This document shows positions 25,139-34,857 of a DNA stretch of 64,000 bases, one piece after another. The position numbers were made by a program, and so were the translations under genes. A model generated the notes under the pieces. That model searched no databases, was not told the origin of the DNA, and saw only the letters and a list, made by a program, of their open reading frames with translations. Source of the DNA: Sinomonas gamaensis (lineage in GTDB: Bacteria > Actinomycetota > Actinomycetes > Actinomycetales > Micrococcaceae); assembly GCF_005876955.1 (NCBI RefSeq), contig NZ_SSCL01000005.1:186001-250000 (forward strand), read 5' to 3'. Every line of letters starts with the position of its first letter. The stretch's first letter is position 1.

Positions 25139-26485
25139 TTACTGTAGCAGTTTGTGAAAACTTTCACTAGCACTCGGGCGCCTGCGTCTCCTGAGGGTCA
25201 GAAGGTGCCACGTGCCGCCCGCGAGGATCGCCAGGACAAGCCCTCCGAAGCCGAGCACGACGATAGGGGGCCAAGGTGATGAGTCGGCAGCTGCAACCGG
25301 GCTCGGAGCTGGCCCTTCCGCGACGGGCGTCTCGGTCGCAGGGGGTGCAGCAGGAGCGGCGGGGGCTGAAGAGGCAGGCGAGTCGCGGCGGTGGACGCGG
25401 ATCCAATCGGCGATGGATCCGAGCGGATTGGCTGTGACCTGCGGGACGTCCGCCTTCAGGGCCGCCTCCGCGTTGAGGATCCCGTAGCCATAGATGGGGT
25501 CGTGCCCTGGTGCGCCCGCGTCCTTGGCCGTCGAGATGATGCGGTTGATCACCTGCTCGGCGCTCATGTCCGGCCACTTCGCGCGGATGAGCGCGGCTAC
25601 CCCGGCGACGATCGGAGTGGCGCCCGAGCTGCCAGCCCACTGGGCGTAGGTTCCGTCCGGGAGGCCGCCCACGAGCTGCTCCGCGGGGGCGGACACGCCG
25701 ATGCTCACGCCCTGCGAGGACGCATCCACGCTCGCGTGCTCGTCGCGGTCCAGGCCCGCCACGGTGAGGACACCCGGGATCGTCGCGGGAGCACCGACTT
25801 GGACGCTTCCCGCCCCGCGATTGCCGGCTGCCGCGACCACCACGACGTCCTTCTGCTCGGCATAGAGGAACGCGTCGTCCCAGCTCCGGGGCCAATCGGG
25901 AGAGGAGCTGCCCAAAGACATGTTGATCACCTTGGCGCCGTGATCCACTGCCCAGTGGACCGCTGCCGGAATCTGCTGGAGGTCCGTGGGCCCGGCGGGG
26001 TTCGGAGACCCGAGCCACGTCGAGACAGTGAGCAGATTCGCCTGCGGCGCGACGCCGACGATGCCGTCAGGACCTGTCGAGCCCCCGCTCAGCGGCGAAC
26101 CGTCAGGGCGATGCCCACGGCCTCCGAGTACCGTGGCCACGAGCGTTCCGTGCTCCGGTTCCGCTCCGATCGGCTTCTGGCCGTCGGGCTGGCCCGCGCC
26201 GGAGACGTCGGTGCCGCCCGATACGGCCCCCTTGAGGTCCGCCACTCCCCCATTGACGCCGCTGTCGATGACGGCCACCGTGACGCCAGCCCCCTGCGAC
26301 ACGCTCCATGCCTTGTCGATCCCGTATTCAGAGATCCAGTACTCGGCGTCGCGGATGGTGTCCGCGTGCGCAGACGAGGCCGGAGCAAGAAGAGCCAAGC
26401 AGGCGAGCGCCGCGCTTGTCAGGCACGCGAGGACGACGGCGGTCAGCCGCGCCGCCGTCGTGGGCGGGCTGTTGTGGACTCCCAT
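25139..26485 (-). CDS. S8 (subtilisin/mycosin-like) secreted serine protease with C-terminal anchor
   Basis: A 448-residue protease. A signal peptide occupies about 1-41 (cut near SAHA-DT). The catalytic triad is D74 (VAVIDSGVN), H112 (EHGTLVAT) and S287 (GSSGAT), with N222 in AAGNRG for the oxyanion hole. A Pro/Ala linker (~375-405) leads to one C-terminal TM helix and a basic tail. This is the layout of type VII secretion mycosins, but no ESX genes are in view. It starts 3 bp after ppx and is likely cotranscribed with it. Its last codons contain the ndh promoter and a Rex operator. Confidence 0.92.
   Translation of the reverse strand: MGVHNSPPTTAARLTAVVLACLTSAALACLALLAPASSAHADTIRDAEYWISEYGIDKAWSVSQGAGVTVAVIDSGVNGGVADLKGAVSGGTDVSGAGQPDGQKPIGAEPEHGTLVATVLGGRGHRPDGSPLSGGSTGPDGIVGVAPQANLLTVSTWLGSPNPAGPTDLQQIPAAVHWAVDHGAKVINMSLGSSSPDWPRSWDDAFLYAEQKDVVVVAAAGNRGAGSVQVGAPATIPGVLTVAGLDRDEHASVDASSQGVSIGVSAPAEQLVGGLPDGTYAQWAGSSGATPIVAGVAALIRAKWPDMSAEQVINRIISTAKDAGAPGHDPIYGYGILNAEAALKADVPQVTANPLGSIADWIRVHRRDSPASSAPAAPAAPPATETPVAEGPAPSPVAAADSSPWPPIVVLGFGGLVLAILAGGTWHLLTLRRRRRPSASESFHKLLQ
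25141..25146 (-). promoter_or_regulatory. -10 element TACAGT of ndh (leaderless)
   Basis: On the minus strand TACAGT is followed by 7 nt and the ndh ATG. It overlaps the CTA-CAG codons and the stop of the upstream protease gene. Confidence 0.6.
25152..25169. promoter_or_regulatory. Rex operator upstream of ndh
   Basis: TTGTGAA (25152-25158), spacer AACT, TTCACTA (25163-25169) matches 13 of the 14 fixed bases of the Rex consensus TTGTGAA-N4-TTCACAA. It covers about -19 to -36 relative to the predicted ndh start at 25133, ideal for repression relieved by NADH-bound Rex. It is embedded in the codons for Glu-Ser-Phe-His-Lys of the protease. Confidence 0.75.
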
Positions 26486-26488
26486 GCC

Positions 26489-27454
26489 TCAGCTCGCGGC
26501 GCGGTCGAGCGTGCTCAGCGCGATGCCATCCAGGATGTCGTGCTCGCTCGTGATGGCGGTCGTGATCCGGCCTTCCGTCACGTCGGCGAGGCGATCGACG
26601 ATCCTCCTCCACACGAGCGCCCCCGCTCCGATGACGTCGGCGCGGCCGGGGTGCATATAGGGGAGGTCCTTGCGGGCAGAGCGACTCATGGCGAGGAGCG
26701 ACGCGCACGCCGACTCCACCTCGAGGAGCGGGAGCTCAGCGCCGTGGATGCGATCGGGCTGGTAGGAGGGCAGCGCCAGCGCGTGGGCTGTGATTGTGGT
26801 GATCGAGCCTGCGACGCCAATGACGGCCGTCGCCTGGGCGAGCGGCACCTCGGCGAGGGCCTCATCAATGCCGCGGTCGACGTCGTCCTCCGCCTCGGCG
26901 ATCTCGCTCGCCGTCGGCGGGTCGGTGCGGAGGTGGCGTTCGGTGAGCCGGACGGAACCGATGTCCACCGAGCGGGCGGCGATGACACCAGCTGCATCGC
27001 CCAGCACGAACTCGGTGCTGCCGCCTCCGAGATCGACGACGACAACGGGTTTGCCAGCTGAGAGGGGAAGAACGCTGGCGGCGCCGGCGAAGCTGAGCGC
27101 CGCTTCCTCGGCTCCCGGGACGACCTCGGGTTCGACGCCGAGCCGAGACCGGATGCCGTCGACGAACACGTCCCGGTTGCGCGCATCCCGCGTAGCACTC
27201 GTCGCAACGAAGCGGACGCGCTCGGCGCCGAGGCTCCGGATGGTCGCCGCATACTCGTCGACGGCCGCGAAGGTGCGCTCCAGCGCCTCCGCCGCGAGGA
27301 GGCCGGTGGCGTCAACCCCTTGTCCGAGCCGCACAATGCGCATCTCGCGGTGCACGTCGGTCAGGCGTTGAGGACGTCCGGACTGGCCATCGTCTGAGTC
27401 GGCGACGAGGAGACGGATGGAATTCGTCCCGCAGTCGATCCCGGCAACCCTCAC
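26489..27454 (-). CDS. ppx: Exopolyphosphatase / guanosine pentaphosphate phosphatase family
   Basis: A 321-residue sugar-kinase/actin-fold enzyme. The N-terminal GIDCGTNSIRLLV and VVVDLGGGSTEFVLG are the two phosphate-binding signatures; GVAGSITTITA is the third. The length equals the short actinobacterial Ppx lacking the C-terminal HD domain. It hydrolyses polyphosphate or pppGpp. GTG at 27454 overlaps the DUF501 stop by 4 bp (GTGA), so the pair is translationally coupled; the S8 protease follows after 3 bp. Confidence 0.94.
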   Translation of the reverse strand: MRVAGIDCGTNSIRLLVADSDDGQSGRPQRLTDVHREMRIVRLGQGVDATGLLAAEALERTFAAVDEYAATIRSLGAERVRFVATSATRDARNRDVFVDGIRSRLGVEPEVVPGAEEAALSFAGAASVLPLSAGKPVVVVDLGGGSTEFVLGDAAGVIAARSVDIGSVRLTERHLRTDPPTASEIAEAEDDVDRGIDEALAEVPLAQATAVIGVAGSITTITAHALALPSYQPDRIHGAELPLLEVESACASLLAMSRSARKDLPYMHPGRADVIGAGALVWRRIVDRLADVTEGRITTAITSEHDILDGIALSTLDRAAS

Positions 27455-28122
27455 GCGCTCTCCCCCTGTGCTTCGGCTGCTGTCCCTGTTCCCTCGGCCG
27501 GTCGATTCCGGACCGGGGCTGGCCGACCCGTGATCGACGGCAGCCCTTGAGGTCCGTGGCGGCTCAGATCCCTGCTCGGGACGGGGGCCTCGGCGTCCCA
27601 GGCACCAGCGCAGTAGCAGCGATCGGCGGTCCACCATTCCGCGATGGCCTCGATGGCCTCGTCGCCGAGCGGGTTCGCGCCCACGCCCATGGCAAGCGAC
27701 TGGCCCACCAGGACGTGGAGGCACTTCACACGGTCGGGCATCCCCCCGGCTGACACTCCGTCGATCTCCGGGACCGGACCGGTTCCTGCGCGTTCGCCAA
27801 TGCGCCGGCGCTCTGCGAGGTAGGCCTCATGGGCGGCGCGGTAAGCGCTGGCTAGTTCCGCATCATCGGCGAGCCGGGCATTCATCTCGTTCATCAGGCC
27901 GGCCGCCTCGAGGCGCGACACGGCGGAGGTCACAACCGGGTGGGTGAGGTAGAACGTCGTGGGGAACGGCGTGCCGTTCGAGAGACGCGGAGCGGTGGCT
28001 GCGACCAGCGGGTTCCCGCACACGCAGCGAGCGGGAATCTCGACGACGTCCCGCGCCGGACGGCCAAGTTGGCGACTGATGACCTCGAGGTCTTCGGGGG
28101 TCACAGCGGTCGAGTCTGTCAC
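27451..28122 (-). CDS. DUF501 domain protein
   Basis: A 223-residue cytosolic protein of the actinobacterial DUF501 family, almost always between the divIC/ftsB-like gene and ppx. Conserved landmarks are ARCVCGNPLVAATAPRL, FPTTFYLTHP, RVKCLHVLVGQSLA and the cysteine pair in ADRCYCAGAW. The cysteines could bind a metal. Function unknown. GTG at 28122 with AAAGGA upstream. A Pro-rich C-terminal tail of about 40 residues follows the domain. Confidence 0.92.
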   Translation of the reverse strand: MTDSTAVTPEDLEVISRQLGRPARDVVEIPARCVCGNPLVAATAPRLSNGTPFPTTFYLTHPVVTSAVSRLEAAGLMNEMNARLADDAELASAYRAAHEAYLAERRRIGERAGTGPVPEIDGVSAGGMPDRVKCLHVLVGQSLAMGVGANPLGDEAIEAIAEWWTADRCYCAGAWDAEAPVPSRDLSRHGPQGLPSITGRPAPVRNRPAEGTGTAAEAQGESA

Positions 28123-28156
28123 GATGTCCTTTCTCAGGGTGCGCCGGGTCGCGGGC

Positions 28157-28804
28157 TCACTCCGTCCCGGCGCGGCGCACGGCGTCCCAGAGGGCTTGGG
28201 TCCACGGGACGCCCGACGAGGTCGATCCGGTGCCGGAGGCCCCCGACGTTCTGCTGGGTGAGGACGACGTGCCGTCGTCACCGAAGACCCAGTAGGACGT
28301 CTCGCCCGGCATGACCATGTTAATCCGGTCCCGGGCCTGCTGCTGGATGTAGGCAGGATCCTGCCACCGGGAGATCTGCGTCTTGAGGTTCGCCTGGTCG
28401 TTCTGCTTGGCCGCGATGTCGGCCTGGATCGACTGGATCTCGGCGCGCTGGCTGAAGAACACGCGAACCGTGGGGGCGAGCATGATCGTGACGGCAACGA
28501 GCACCAGGATGAGGGCGAAGATGCGGCCCGAGAAGGCACGCGCCGGAACCGGCCCATCATCCAGGCTCGGCGGGGCCACGCGGCTGGCGGCGGACGGCCG
28601 AGTCTTGACGGACGCACCAGTCTTCCGCGAATCCCGCGAGGAATGCGTCGGGGCGGCCGACGGCGCTGGCCGTCTCGCCGCCGTCGAGCGTGGCGCTGTG
28701 CTTGGCTCGGCCTCCGGTTGAGCTGAGCGGGGAGATGAGTGGGATGCTGCCGAAGAACCGCCTGCCCGGGCGGCCCGTGGAACTGATGGGCGTCGCGTAG
28801 CCAT
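28157..28804 (-). CDS. FtsB/DivIC-like septum formation initiator
   Basis: A 215-residue bitopic division protein. A long disordered basic/Ser/Ala/Pro N-terminal cytoplasmic region (~90 residues) precedes a TM helix (about 95-111, FALILVLVAVTIMLAPTV). A coiled coil with FFSQRAEIQSIQADIAAKQNDQ-type heptads follows, then the conserved WQDPAYIQQQARDR and PGETSYWV. FtsB/DivIC bridges FtsL and FtsQ at the septum. ATG at 28804 follows AAGGGAG. It lies between eno and DUF501 as in other actinobacteria. Confidence 0.93.
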   Translation of the reverse strand: MATRRPSVPRAARAGGSSAASHSSPRSAQPEAEPSTAPRSTAARRPAPSAAPTHSSRDSRKTGASVKTRPSAASRVAPPSLDDGPVPARAFSGRIFALILVLVAVTIMLAPTVRVFFSQRAEIQSIQADIAAKQNDQANLKTQISRWQDPAYIQQQARDRINMVMPGETSYWVFGDDGTSSSPSRTSGASGTGSTSSGVPWTQALWDAVRRAGTE

Positions 28805-28824
28805 GGGTCTCCCTTCAAACGTCA

Positions 28825-28860
28825 GCGGCGGCCATGGTCTCGTTCAACCATAGCCGCCGC
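28825..28860 (-). terminator. Hairpin after eno
   Basis: Arms 28825-28837 and 28848-28860 (GCGGCGGCCATGG with CCATAGCCGCCGC) pair over 13 bp with one mismatch, 30 bp beyond the eno stop. It could attenuate readthrough into the FtsB-like gene. Confidence 0.5.
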
Positions 28861-28890
28861 CGGAACGAATCCGCGGGATGCCCTGCCGGG

Positions 28891-30228
<1,338 letters not shown>

Positions 30229-30319
30229 TTACACGCGGATGACCTCGGTGTCACCCACAGCCTAGTGGTCGCAGGGGAAGCTTGCGACACTGTGACTCGC
30301 TTGGCCCCTGCGCCGGGGC

Positions 30320-31033
30320 TTATGACGGCATGCGGCGGACCGCCGAGCGGAGGGCCCGCTCCGGATCCAGTCCCTTCGCCCGTGCCGCGCGGACAACCTC
30401 GAGGAGCAACTGCCCGAGTTCGTCCTCGTCCCCAAACCTCGCCGAGATCGGGTGGTGTGGGGCCGAGATCGGCTCACTCGTTGCAGCGTGCGGCACACCG
30501 TTCAAAGCACGACGCCGTTCAGCCCGCCCGATTGCCTTGTCGGCCAGCGCCAAGGCCGGCAGGTGCCGCGGAAGGCCTTCAACGCCGTCGTCGGCTGCCC
30601 TCCCCGCCGGCAGCACGTCGTCGCGCTCCGCCGCGGAGGCGCGCTCAGCCTTCTCCTCCGCCTTCGCCGCGTCCCACGAGGCGATGATCTCCTCGACGGT
30701 CGCGGGGAAGCTCGGCTGAAGGCCGCCGTCGGCAGTGAAGACGTGGCGGTTGCGGCGCACCATCTTGGCGGTCAGCGCCTCGGCGACGGAATCCAAATCG
30801 AACGCACCTCGTTCACGCGCAATCTCGGAATGCAGCACCACCTGCAGGAGAACATCGGCGAGCTCGCCCTTCAGCTCCTCCTCGGGGTGCCCGTCCTCAA
30901 TGGCCTCGACCAGCTCGTACGACTCCTCGACGAGGTACTCCACGAGGGAGGCGTGGGTGAGCGCGGCTGTCCAGAGGCAATGCTCCCGCAGGAGCCGGAC
31001 CACCTCCACGAGGCGGTCGACGGCGGCACTCAC
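30320..31033 (-). CDS. mazG: MazG family nucleoside triphosphate pyrophosphohydrolase
   Basis: A 237-residue all-alpha NTP pyrophosphohydrolase. The metal motif is VEESYELVEAIED (ExxE), with the second acidic cluster ELADVLLQVVLHSEIA. One MazG domain (~1-125) is complete; the C-terminal part is variable and rich in Ala/Arg, ending in ELGQLLLEVVRAARAKGLDPERALR, which resembles a degenerate second helical half. It removes aberrant NTPs. GTG at 31033 follows GGGAGG. It lies 20 bp after add. Confidence 0.88.
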   Translation of the reverse strand: MSAAVDRLVEVVRLLREHCLWTAALTHASLVEYLVEESYELVEAIEDGHPEEELKGELADVLLQVVLHSEIARERGAFDLDSVAEALTAKMVRRNRHVFTADGGLQPSFPATVEEIIASWDAAKAEEKAERASAAERDDVLPAGRAADDGVEGLPRHLPALALADKAIGRAERRRALNGVPHAATSEPISAPHHPISARFGDEDELGQLLLEVVRAARAKGLDPERALRSAVRRMPS

Positions 31034-31053
31034 CCCAGATCCTCCCGGAACCG

Positions 31054-32196
31054 CTACGCGCCGAGGTTCGCGTACGCCTCATTGATGTACTCGACGAGGT
31101 CCTCACGGTCCTCGAGCGGCAGGAACGCAGCCTCGGCCGCGTTGAGCGTCAGCTCCAGGAGGTCGTCGAGGTCGTAGTCGAAGGCCTCGACCAGGAGCTC
31201 GAACTCGTCGGTGAGCGTCACGCCGCTCATGAGGCGGTTGTCCGTGTTCACCGTGACCTTGAAGCCAAGTTCATAGAGCATGTCGATCGGGTGGTCGAGG
31301 ATGTCCTCGCCCCAGCGCGCGATCGCGCCGGTCTGGAGGTTCGACGACGGGCAGATCTCGAGCGTGATGCCACGGTCGCGGACCCAGGCGGCAAGCTCCC
31401 CGAGGCTCACGTCGAGAATCGGCACGCCGTCCTCGTCGACCTCCCCGGAGTCGTCGACAGCGATGTCCTCCGCGATACGCACGCCATGGCCGAGCCGGAG
31501 CGCGCGGCCATCCACGAGCGCCGACTGGATGCTCTCGAGCCCGGCGGCCTCTCCCGCGTGGACCGTGGCCGGGAAGTTGTGGCGTGCCAGATAGGTGAAC
31601 GCATCGGCAAAGCGGGATGCCGGGAAGCCGTCTTCGGCCCCCGCGATGTCGAACCCGACGGCGCCACGGTCCCGCTGCCGCACGGCGAGCTCCGCGATCT
31701 CCTGCGCGCGATCGGCGTGGCGCATAGCCGTGATGAGCTGGCCGACGGCGATCACTCGGCCCGTCTCCTCGACCCTTGCGACGCCCTCCTCGATCCCGGC
31801 CTGGACCGCCTCGACCGCCTGGTCGAGGGTGAGGCCTCGGGTCAGATGCTGTTCGGGCGCCCAGCGCACTTCGCCGTACACCACGCCGTCGTCGGCGAGA
31901 TCCTCGACGAACTCCCGCGCGATGCGCCGCAGCGCGGGCTCCGTCTGCATCACGGCGATCGTGTGGTCGAACGTCTCGAGATAGCGGGGAAGCGACCCCG
32001 AGTCGGCGGATTCGCGGAACCACTGGGCGAGCGCCACGGGATCGGTGGACGGCAGGTCATGTCCGATCTCCGCCGCGAGCTCGATGATCGTCGCCGGGCG
32101 CAGTCCGCCGTCGAGATGGTCGTGCAGGGAAACCTTGGGGAGGGAGCGCAGGTCGAAGGTCAGGTCGGGGGCAGCGTCGATGATCGGCTCAGTCAC
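31054..32196 (-). CDS. add: Adenosine deaminase
   Basis: A 380-residue zinc enzyme converting (deoxy)adenosine to (deoxy)inosine. HDHLDGG gives the HxH metal ligands near residue 25, TVHAGE holds a ligand His and catalytic Glu, LGHG has the catalytic His, and TVNTDN the final Asp. PSSNLQTG is family-specific. It overlaps DedA by 8 bp and precedes mazG. With deoA and cdd it belongs to the nucleoside-salvage group in this window. Confidence 0.96.
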   Translation of the reverse strand: MTEPIIDAAPDLTFDLRSLPKVSLHDHLDGGLRPATIIELAAEIGHDLPSTDPVALAQWFRESADSGSLPRYLETFDHTIAVMQTEPALRRIAREFVEDLADDGVVYGEVRWAPEQHLTRGLTLDQAVEAVQAGIEEGVARVEETGRVIAVGQLITAMRHADRAQEIAELAVRQRDRGAVGFDIAGAEDGFPASRFADAFTYLARHNFPATVHAGEAAGLESIQSALVDGRALRLGHGVRIAEDIAVDDSGEVDEDGVPILDVSLGELAAWVRDRGITLEICPSSNLQTGAIARWGEDILDHPIDMLYELGFKVTVNTDNRLMSGVTLTDEFELLVEAFDYDLDDLLELTLNAAEAAFLPLEDREDLVEYINEAYANLGA

Positions 32197-32962
32197 GGTC
32201 CAACTCTAGGGAAGGGCCGTGGTGCGCACCAGTTGGCGGGGTGGAGGCCTCCGGGTGCGGTGCGTAGTCGTCCGGTGCGGCGTCTTCCGGGTGGAGGATG
32301 AGGTGGGCCCGGTGCGCCATGGCGGCCCGCTGGGCCGCCCGCTCGGCGTCCTTCGCATCGCGCCAGCGGTGGAAGACCGTGATCACATGGTCCAGGATGA
32401 CGCCGAGGACCAGCGCGAAGACCACGGCAACCACAACGCTCAGGAGCGGGTTGTGGTGCAGCCAGGGGAACGAGCTCGCGAGGAGGCCCACCCCGAGGGA
32501 ATAGGCCACCCAGGTGAGGCACGCGAACGCATCCAGCCAGAAGAAGGTGCGGTGGCGGAACCGCGTGGACCCTGCGACGTAGTTGACCGCCACGCGCCCC
32601 CAAGGGATGTAGCGCGCGGTGAAGATCAGGACGGCGCCGCGCTTGTCCAGCTCGTGGCGTGCCCATCCGAAGACCTTCTGCACCTTGGCACGGCGCATCC
32701 ATTTCCAGCGGTCAGTGCCGATCCGCCGCCCCAAGAGGTAGGCCACGTTGTCGCCGGCAATCGCCCCGATGAGCGCAGTTCCCCCGAGGATCCACAGATT
32801 CGGTTCTCCGCTGTGACGCCAGTAGGCTGCAAGGGCGACGATGAGCGTCTCGCTGGGGGCGATCATCGCGAACCCGTCGATGAAGAAGAAAACGAGCAGG
32901 ATCGGGTAGATCCACCATTGGCCAGCGGCATGCAGAATCGCGTGGTCGATGACGTCCAGCAT
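32189..32962 (-). CDS. DedA / VTT-domain membrane protein
   Basis: A 257-residue polytopic protein. IAPSETLIVALAAYW and IGAIAGDNVAYLLGRRIG belong to the first half of the DedA domain; FTARYIPWGRVAVNYVAGSTRF is the conserved F-x-R-F/Y-x-P-x-x-R region with its essential Arg. DedA proteins are linked to lipid carrier recycling and proton-coupled transport. A hydrophilic His/Ala/Pro-rich tail of ~60 residues is added. AAGGAG precedes the ATG; it overlaps add downstream. Confidence 0.92.
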   Translation of the reverse strand: MLDVIDHAILHAAGQWWIYPILLVFFFIDGFAMIAPSETLIVALAAYWRHSGEPNLWILGGTALIGAIAGDNVAYLLGRRIGTDRWKWMRRAKVQKVFGWARHELDKRGAVLIFTARYIPWGRVAVNYVAGSTRFRHRTFFWLDAFACLTWVAYSLGVGLLASSFPWLHHNPLLSVVVAVVFALVLGVILDHVITVFHRWRDAKDAERAAQRAAMAHRAHLILHPEDAAPDDYAPHPEASTPPTGAHHGPSLELDRD

Positions 32963-33047
32963 GCGGTGGTGCTCCTTGCGCGGTGGGCCTCAATTCAGTG
33001 TCGCATGCCTCGGTACATGCTGCCATCCGCAGGAGTGGTTTTCTGCG

Positions 33048-33074
33048 TAGCGGTGCTGTCCCCTGACACCGCTA
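33048..33074 (-). terminator. Hairpin after deoA
   Basis: TAGCGGTG (33048-33055) and CACCGCTA (33067-33074) form an 8-bp perfect stem, 18 bp beyond the deoA stop. It likely ends or attenuates the nucleoside operon before DedA. Confidence 0.5.
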
Positions 33075-33091
33075 AGGTCTATTTCAGATTG

Positions 33092-34423
33092 TCATGCGAT
33101 TCGGTCGATGACAAGACGTTGGGCCGGACGCGAACCCGCAGGTGCGATCACCGCAGCGTCTTGCACGGCTTCCCTCGCTCTCCCGAAGCGCTCCGGAGTG
33201 TCAGTGAGCAGGGTCATCAGCGGTTCTCCCGCCCGCACGAACGCCCCCGGCTTGGCGTGCAGCCGCACGCCCGCCCCAGCCTGCACCGGGTCCTCCTTGC
33301 GGGCCCGGCCAGCCCCGAGCCGCCAGGCTGCAACACCGATCTTCAGGGCATCGAGTTCCACCAGCACGCCGTCGGCGGCGGCGTACACCACCTCGGACTC
33401 CTTCGCCCTCGGCATCGAGGCGTCAGGGTCTCCGCCCTGAGCCGCGATCATCCTCCGCCACACATCCATCGCGCGGCCGTCCTTGAGCGCCTGGGCCGGA
33501 TCGGCGTCGTGCACACCGGCGCAGGCGAGCATCTCCTCGGCGAGCCGCACCGTGAGTTCCACGACGTCCTCCGGGCCTCCCCCGGCGAGAACCTCCAGCG
33601 TTTCCTCGACCTCGATCGCGTTGCCCACTGTCAACCCGAGCGGCGTCGCCATGTTCGTCAAGAGGGCCACCGTGTTGACGCCGGCGTCTTTGCCCAGAGC
33701 GACCATGGTCTCAGCGAGCTCACGGGCCTGAGCCTCGTCCTTCATGAACGCGCCGGATCCCACCTTCACGTCGAGCACGAGCGACCCCGTGCCCTCAGCG
33801 ATCTTCTTGCTCATGATCGATGACGCGATGAGTGGGATCGCCTCGACCGTGCCCGTCACATCGCGCAGTGCGTAGAGCTTCTTGTCCGCGGGCGCGAGAC
33901 CGCTGCCGGCAGCGCAGATGACGGCGCCGATGTCGCCGAGCTGGCTCAGCATCTCCTCGTTCGAGAGGGCGGCGCGCCACCCGGGGATCGACTCGAGCTT
34001 GTCGAGCGTGCCGCCCGTGTGCCCAAGGCCCCGGCCCGAGAGCTGCGGAACGGCGACCCCGAATGCCGCGACAAGCGGCGCCAGCGGAAGGGTGATCTTG
34101 TCCCCGACCCCGCCCGTGGAGTGCTTGTCCGCGGTGGGCCGTGGGTGGCCATTCGCCCCGCGGAGCCCGGAGAAGTCCAGCCGCTCCCCCGAGGCGATCA
34201 TCGCTGCAGTCCAGCGGGCCGTCTCGCGATGGGTCATGCCGTTGAGCAGGATTGCCATGGCCAGTGCAGACATCTGCTCATCTGCAACGACACCACGGGT
34301 GTACGCGTCCACCACCCAGTCGATCTGGGCGTCCGAGAGTTCGTGGCGGTCGCGCTTGGTCCGGATCACATCGACGGCGTCAAAGGGCTCGCCGCTCGGG
34401 CTTCCGGTCGACTGGGCGCTCAC
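33092..34423 (-). CDS. deoA: Thymidine phosphorylase
   Basis: A 443-residue pyrimidine-nucleoside phosphorylase cleaving thymidine/deoxyuridine to base and deoxyribose-1-phosphate. DKHSTGGVGDKITLPLAPL is the phosphate site and signature; SGRGLGHTGGTLDKLESIPG and DVKVGSGAFMK are further hallmarks. The C-terminal domain carries AGRARKEDPVQAGAGVRLH. It overlaps cdd by 4 bp. cdd then deoA follows the biochemical order cytidine to uridine-type nucleoside to base. Confidence 0.96.
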   Translation of the reverse strand: MSAQSTGSPSGEPFDAVDVIRTKRDRHELSDAQIDWVVDAYTRGVVADEQMSALAMAILLNGMTHRETARWTAAMIASGERLDFSGLRGANGHPRPTADKHSTGGVGDKITLPLAPLVAAFGVAVPQLSGRGLGHTGGTLDKLESIPGWRAALSNEEMLSQLGDIGAVICAAGSGLAPADKKLYALRDVTGTVEAIPLIASSIMSKKIAEGTGSLVLDVKVGSGAFMKDEAQARELAETMVALGKDAGVNTVALLTNMATPLGLTVGNAIEVEETLEVLAGGGPEDVVELTVRLAEEMLACAGVHDADPAQALKDGRAMDVWRRMIAAQGGDPDASMPRAKESEVVYAAADGVLVELDALKIGVAAWRLGAGRARKEDPVQAGAGVRLHAKPGAFVRAGEPLMTLLTDTPERFGRAREAVQDAAVIAPAGSRPAQRLVIDRIA

Positions 34424-34857
34424 AGGAAGCCCTTCGATTCGTCCTCGAGGTTCTCAGGCCCGAAAGCATCGGGCAGCACGTCCTCCATGGAGCGGACGCC
34501 GCGCGTCGTCATGACCTCCATGCCCGGCCCCCGGAATTCGTAGAGGAGCTGGCGGCAGCGCCCACACGGCATGAGAGCGTTCCCCTCGCCGTCAACGCAC
34601 GTGAAGGCCCTGATGCGCCCGCCTCCGCTCATCTGGATCTGGCCGACGAGGGTGCACTCGGCGCAGAGGGTGAGGCCGTAGGAAGCGTTCTCGACGTTGC
34701 AGCCGGACACCGTCCGGCCATCGTCGAGGAGAGCCGCGGCCCCCACGGGAAAGCGCGAATACGGCGCGTAGGCACGCCGCATGGCCGACCGCGCGAGATC
34801 CGCGAGCAGCTCCCAGTCGACAGCCTGTCTGCTGGCGACCGTCTCAGCCCTTGACAT
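34420..34857 (-). CDS. cdd: Cytidine deaminase
   Basis: A 145-residue homotetramer-type zinc deaminase. NVENASYGLTLCAECTLV contains CAE (zinc ligand Cys and catalytic Glu), and MPCGRCRQLL holds the other two cysteines. The N-terminal RRAYAPYSRFPVGAA is conserved. The last ~25 residues are a non-core extension. The ATG at 34857 overlaps the upstream permease gene by 14 bp, so translation is coupled to the importer. Confidence 0.96.
   Translation of the reverse strand: MSRAETVASRQAVDWELLADLARSAMRRAYAPYSRFPVGAAALLDDGRTVSGCNVENASYGLTLCAECTLVGQIQMSGGGRIRAFTCVDGEGNALMPCGRCRQLLYEFRGPGMEVMTTRGVRSMEDVLPDAFGPENLEDESKGFL

Noticed and set aside
23505-25157. Long plus-strand frames antisense to ndh, and similarly opposite ilvA, the M20 gene, manC, glyA and the MHS transporter
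   Set aside because: Shadow frames typical of high-GC coding DNA; no ribosome binding sites and no recognisable motifs.
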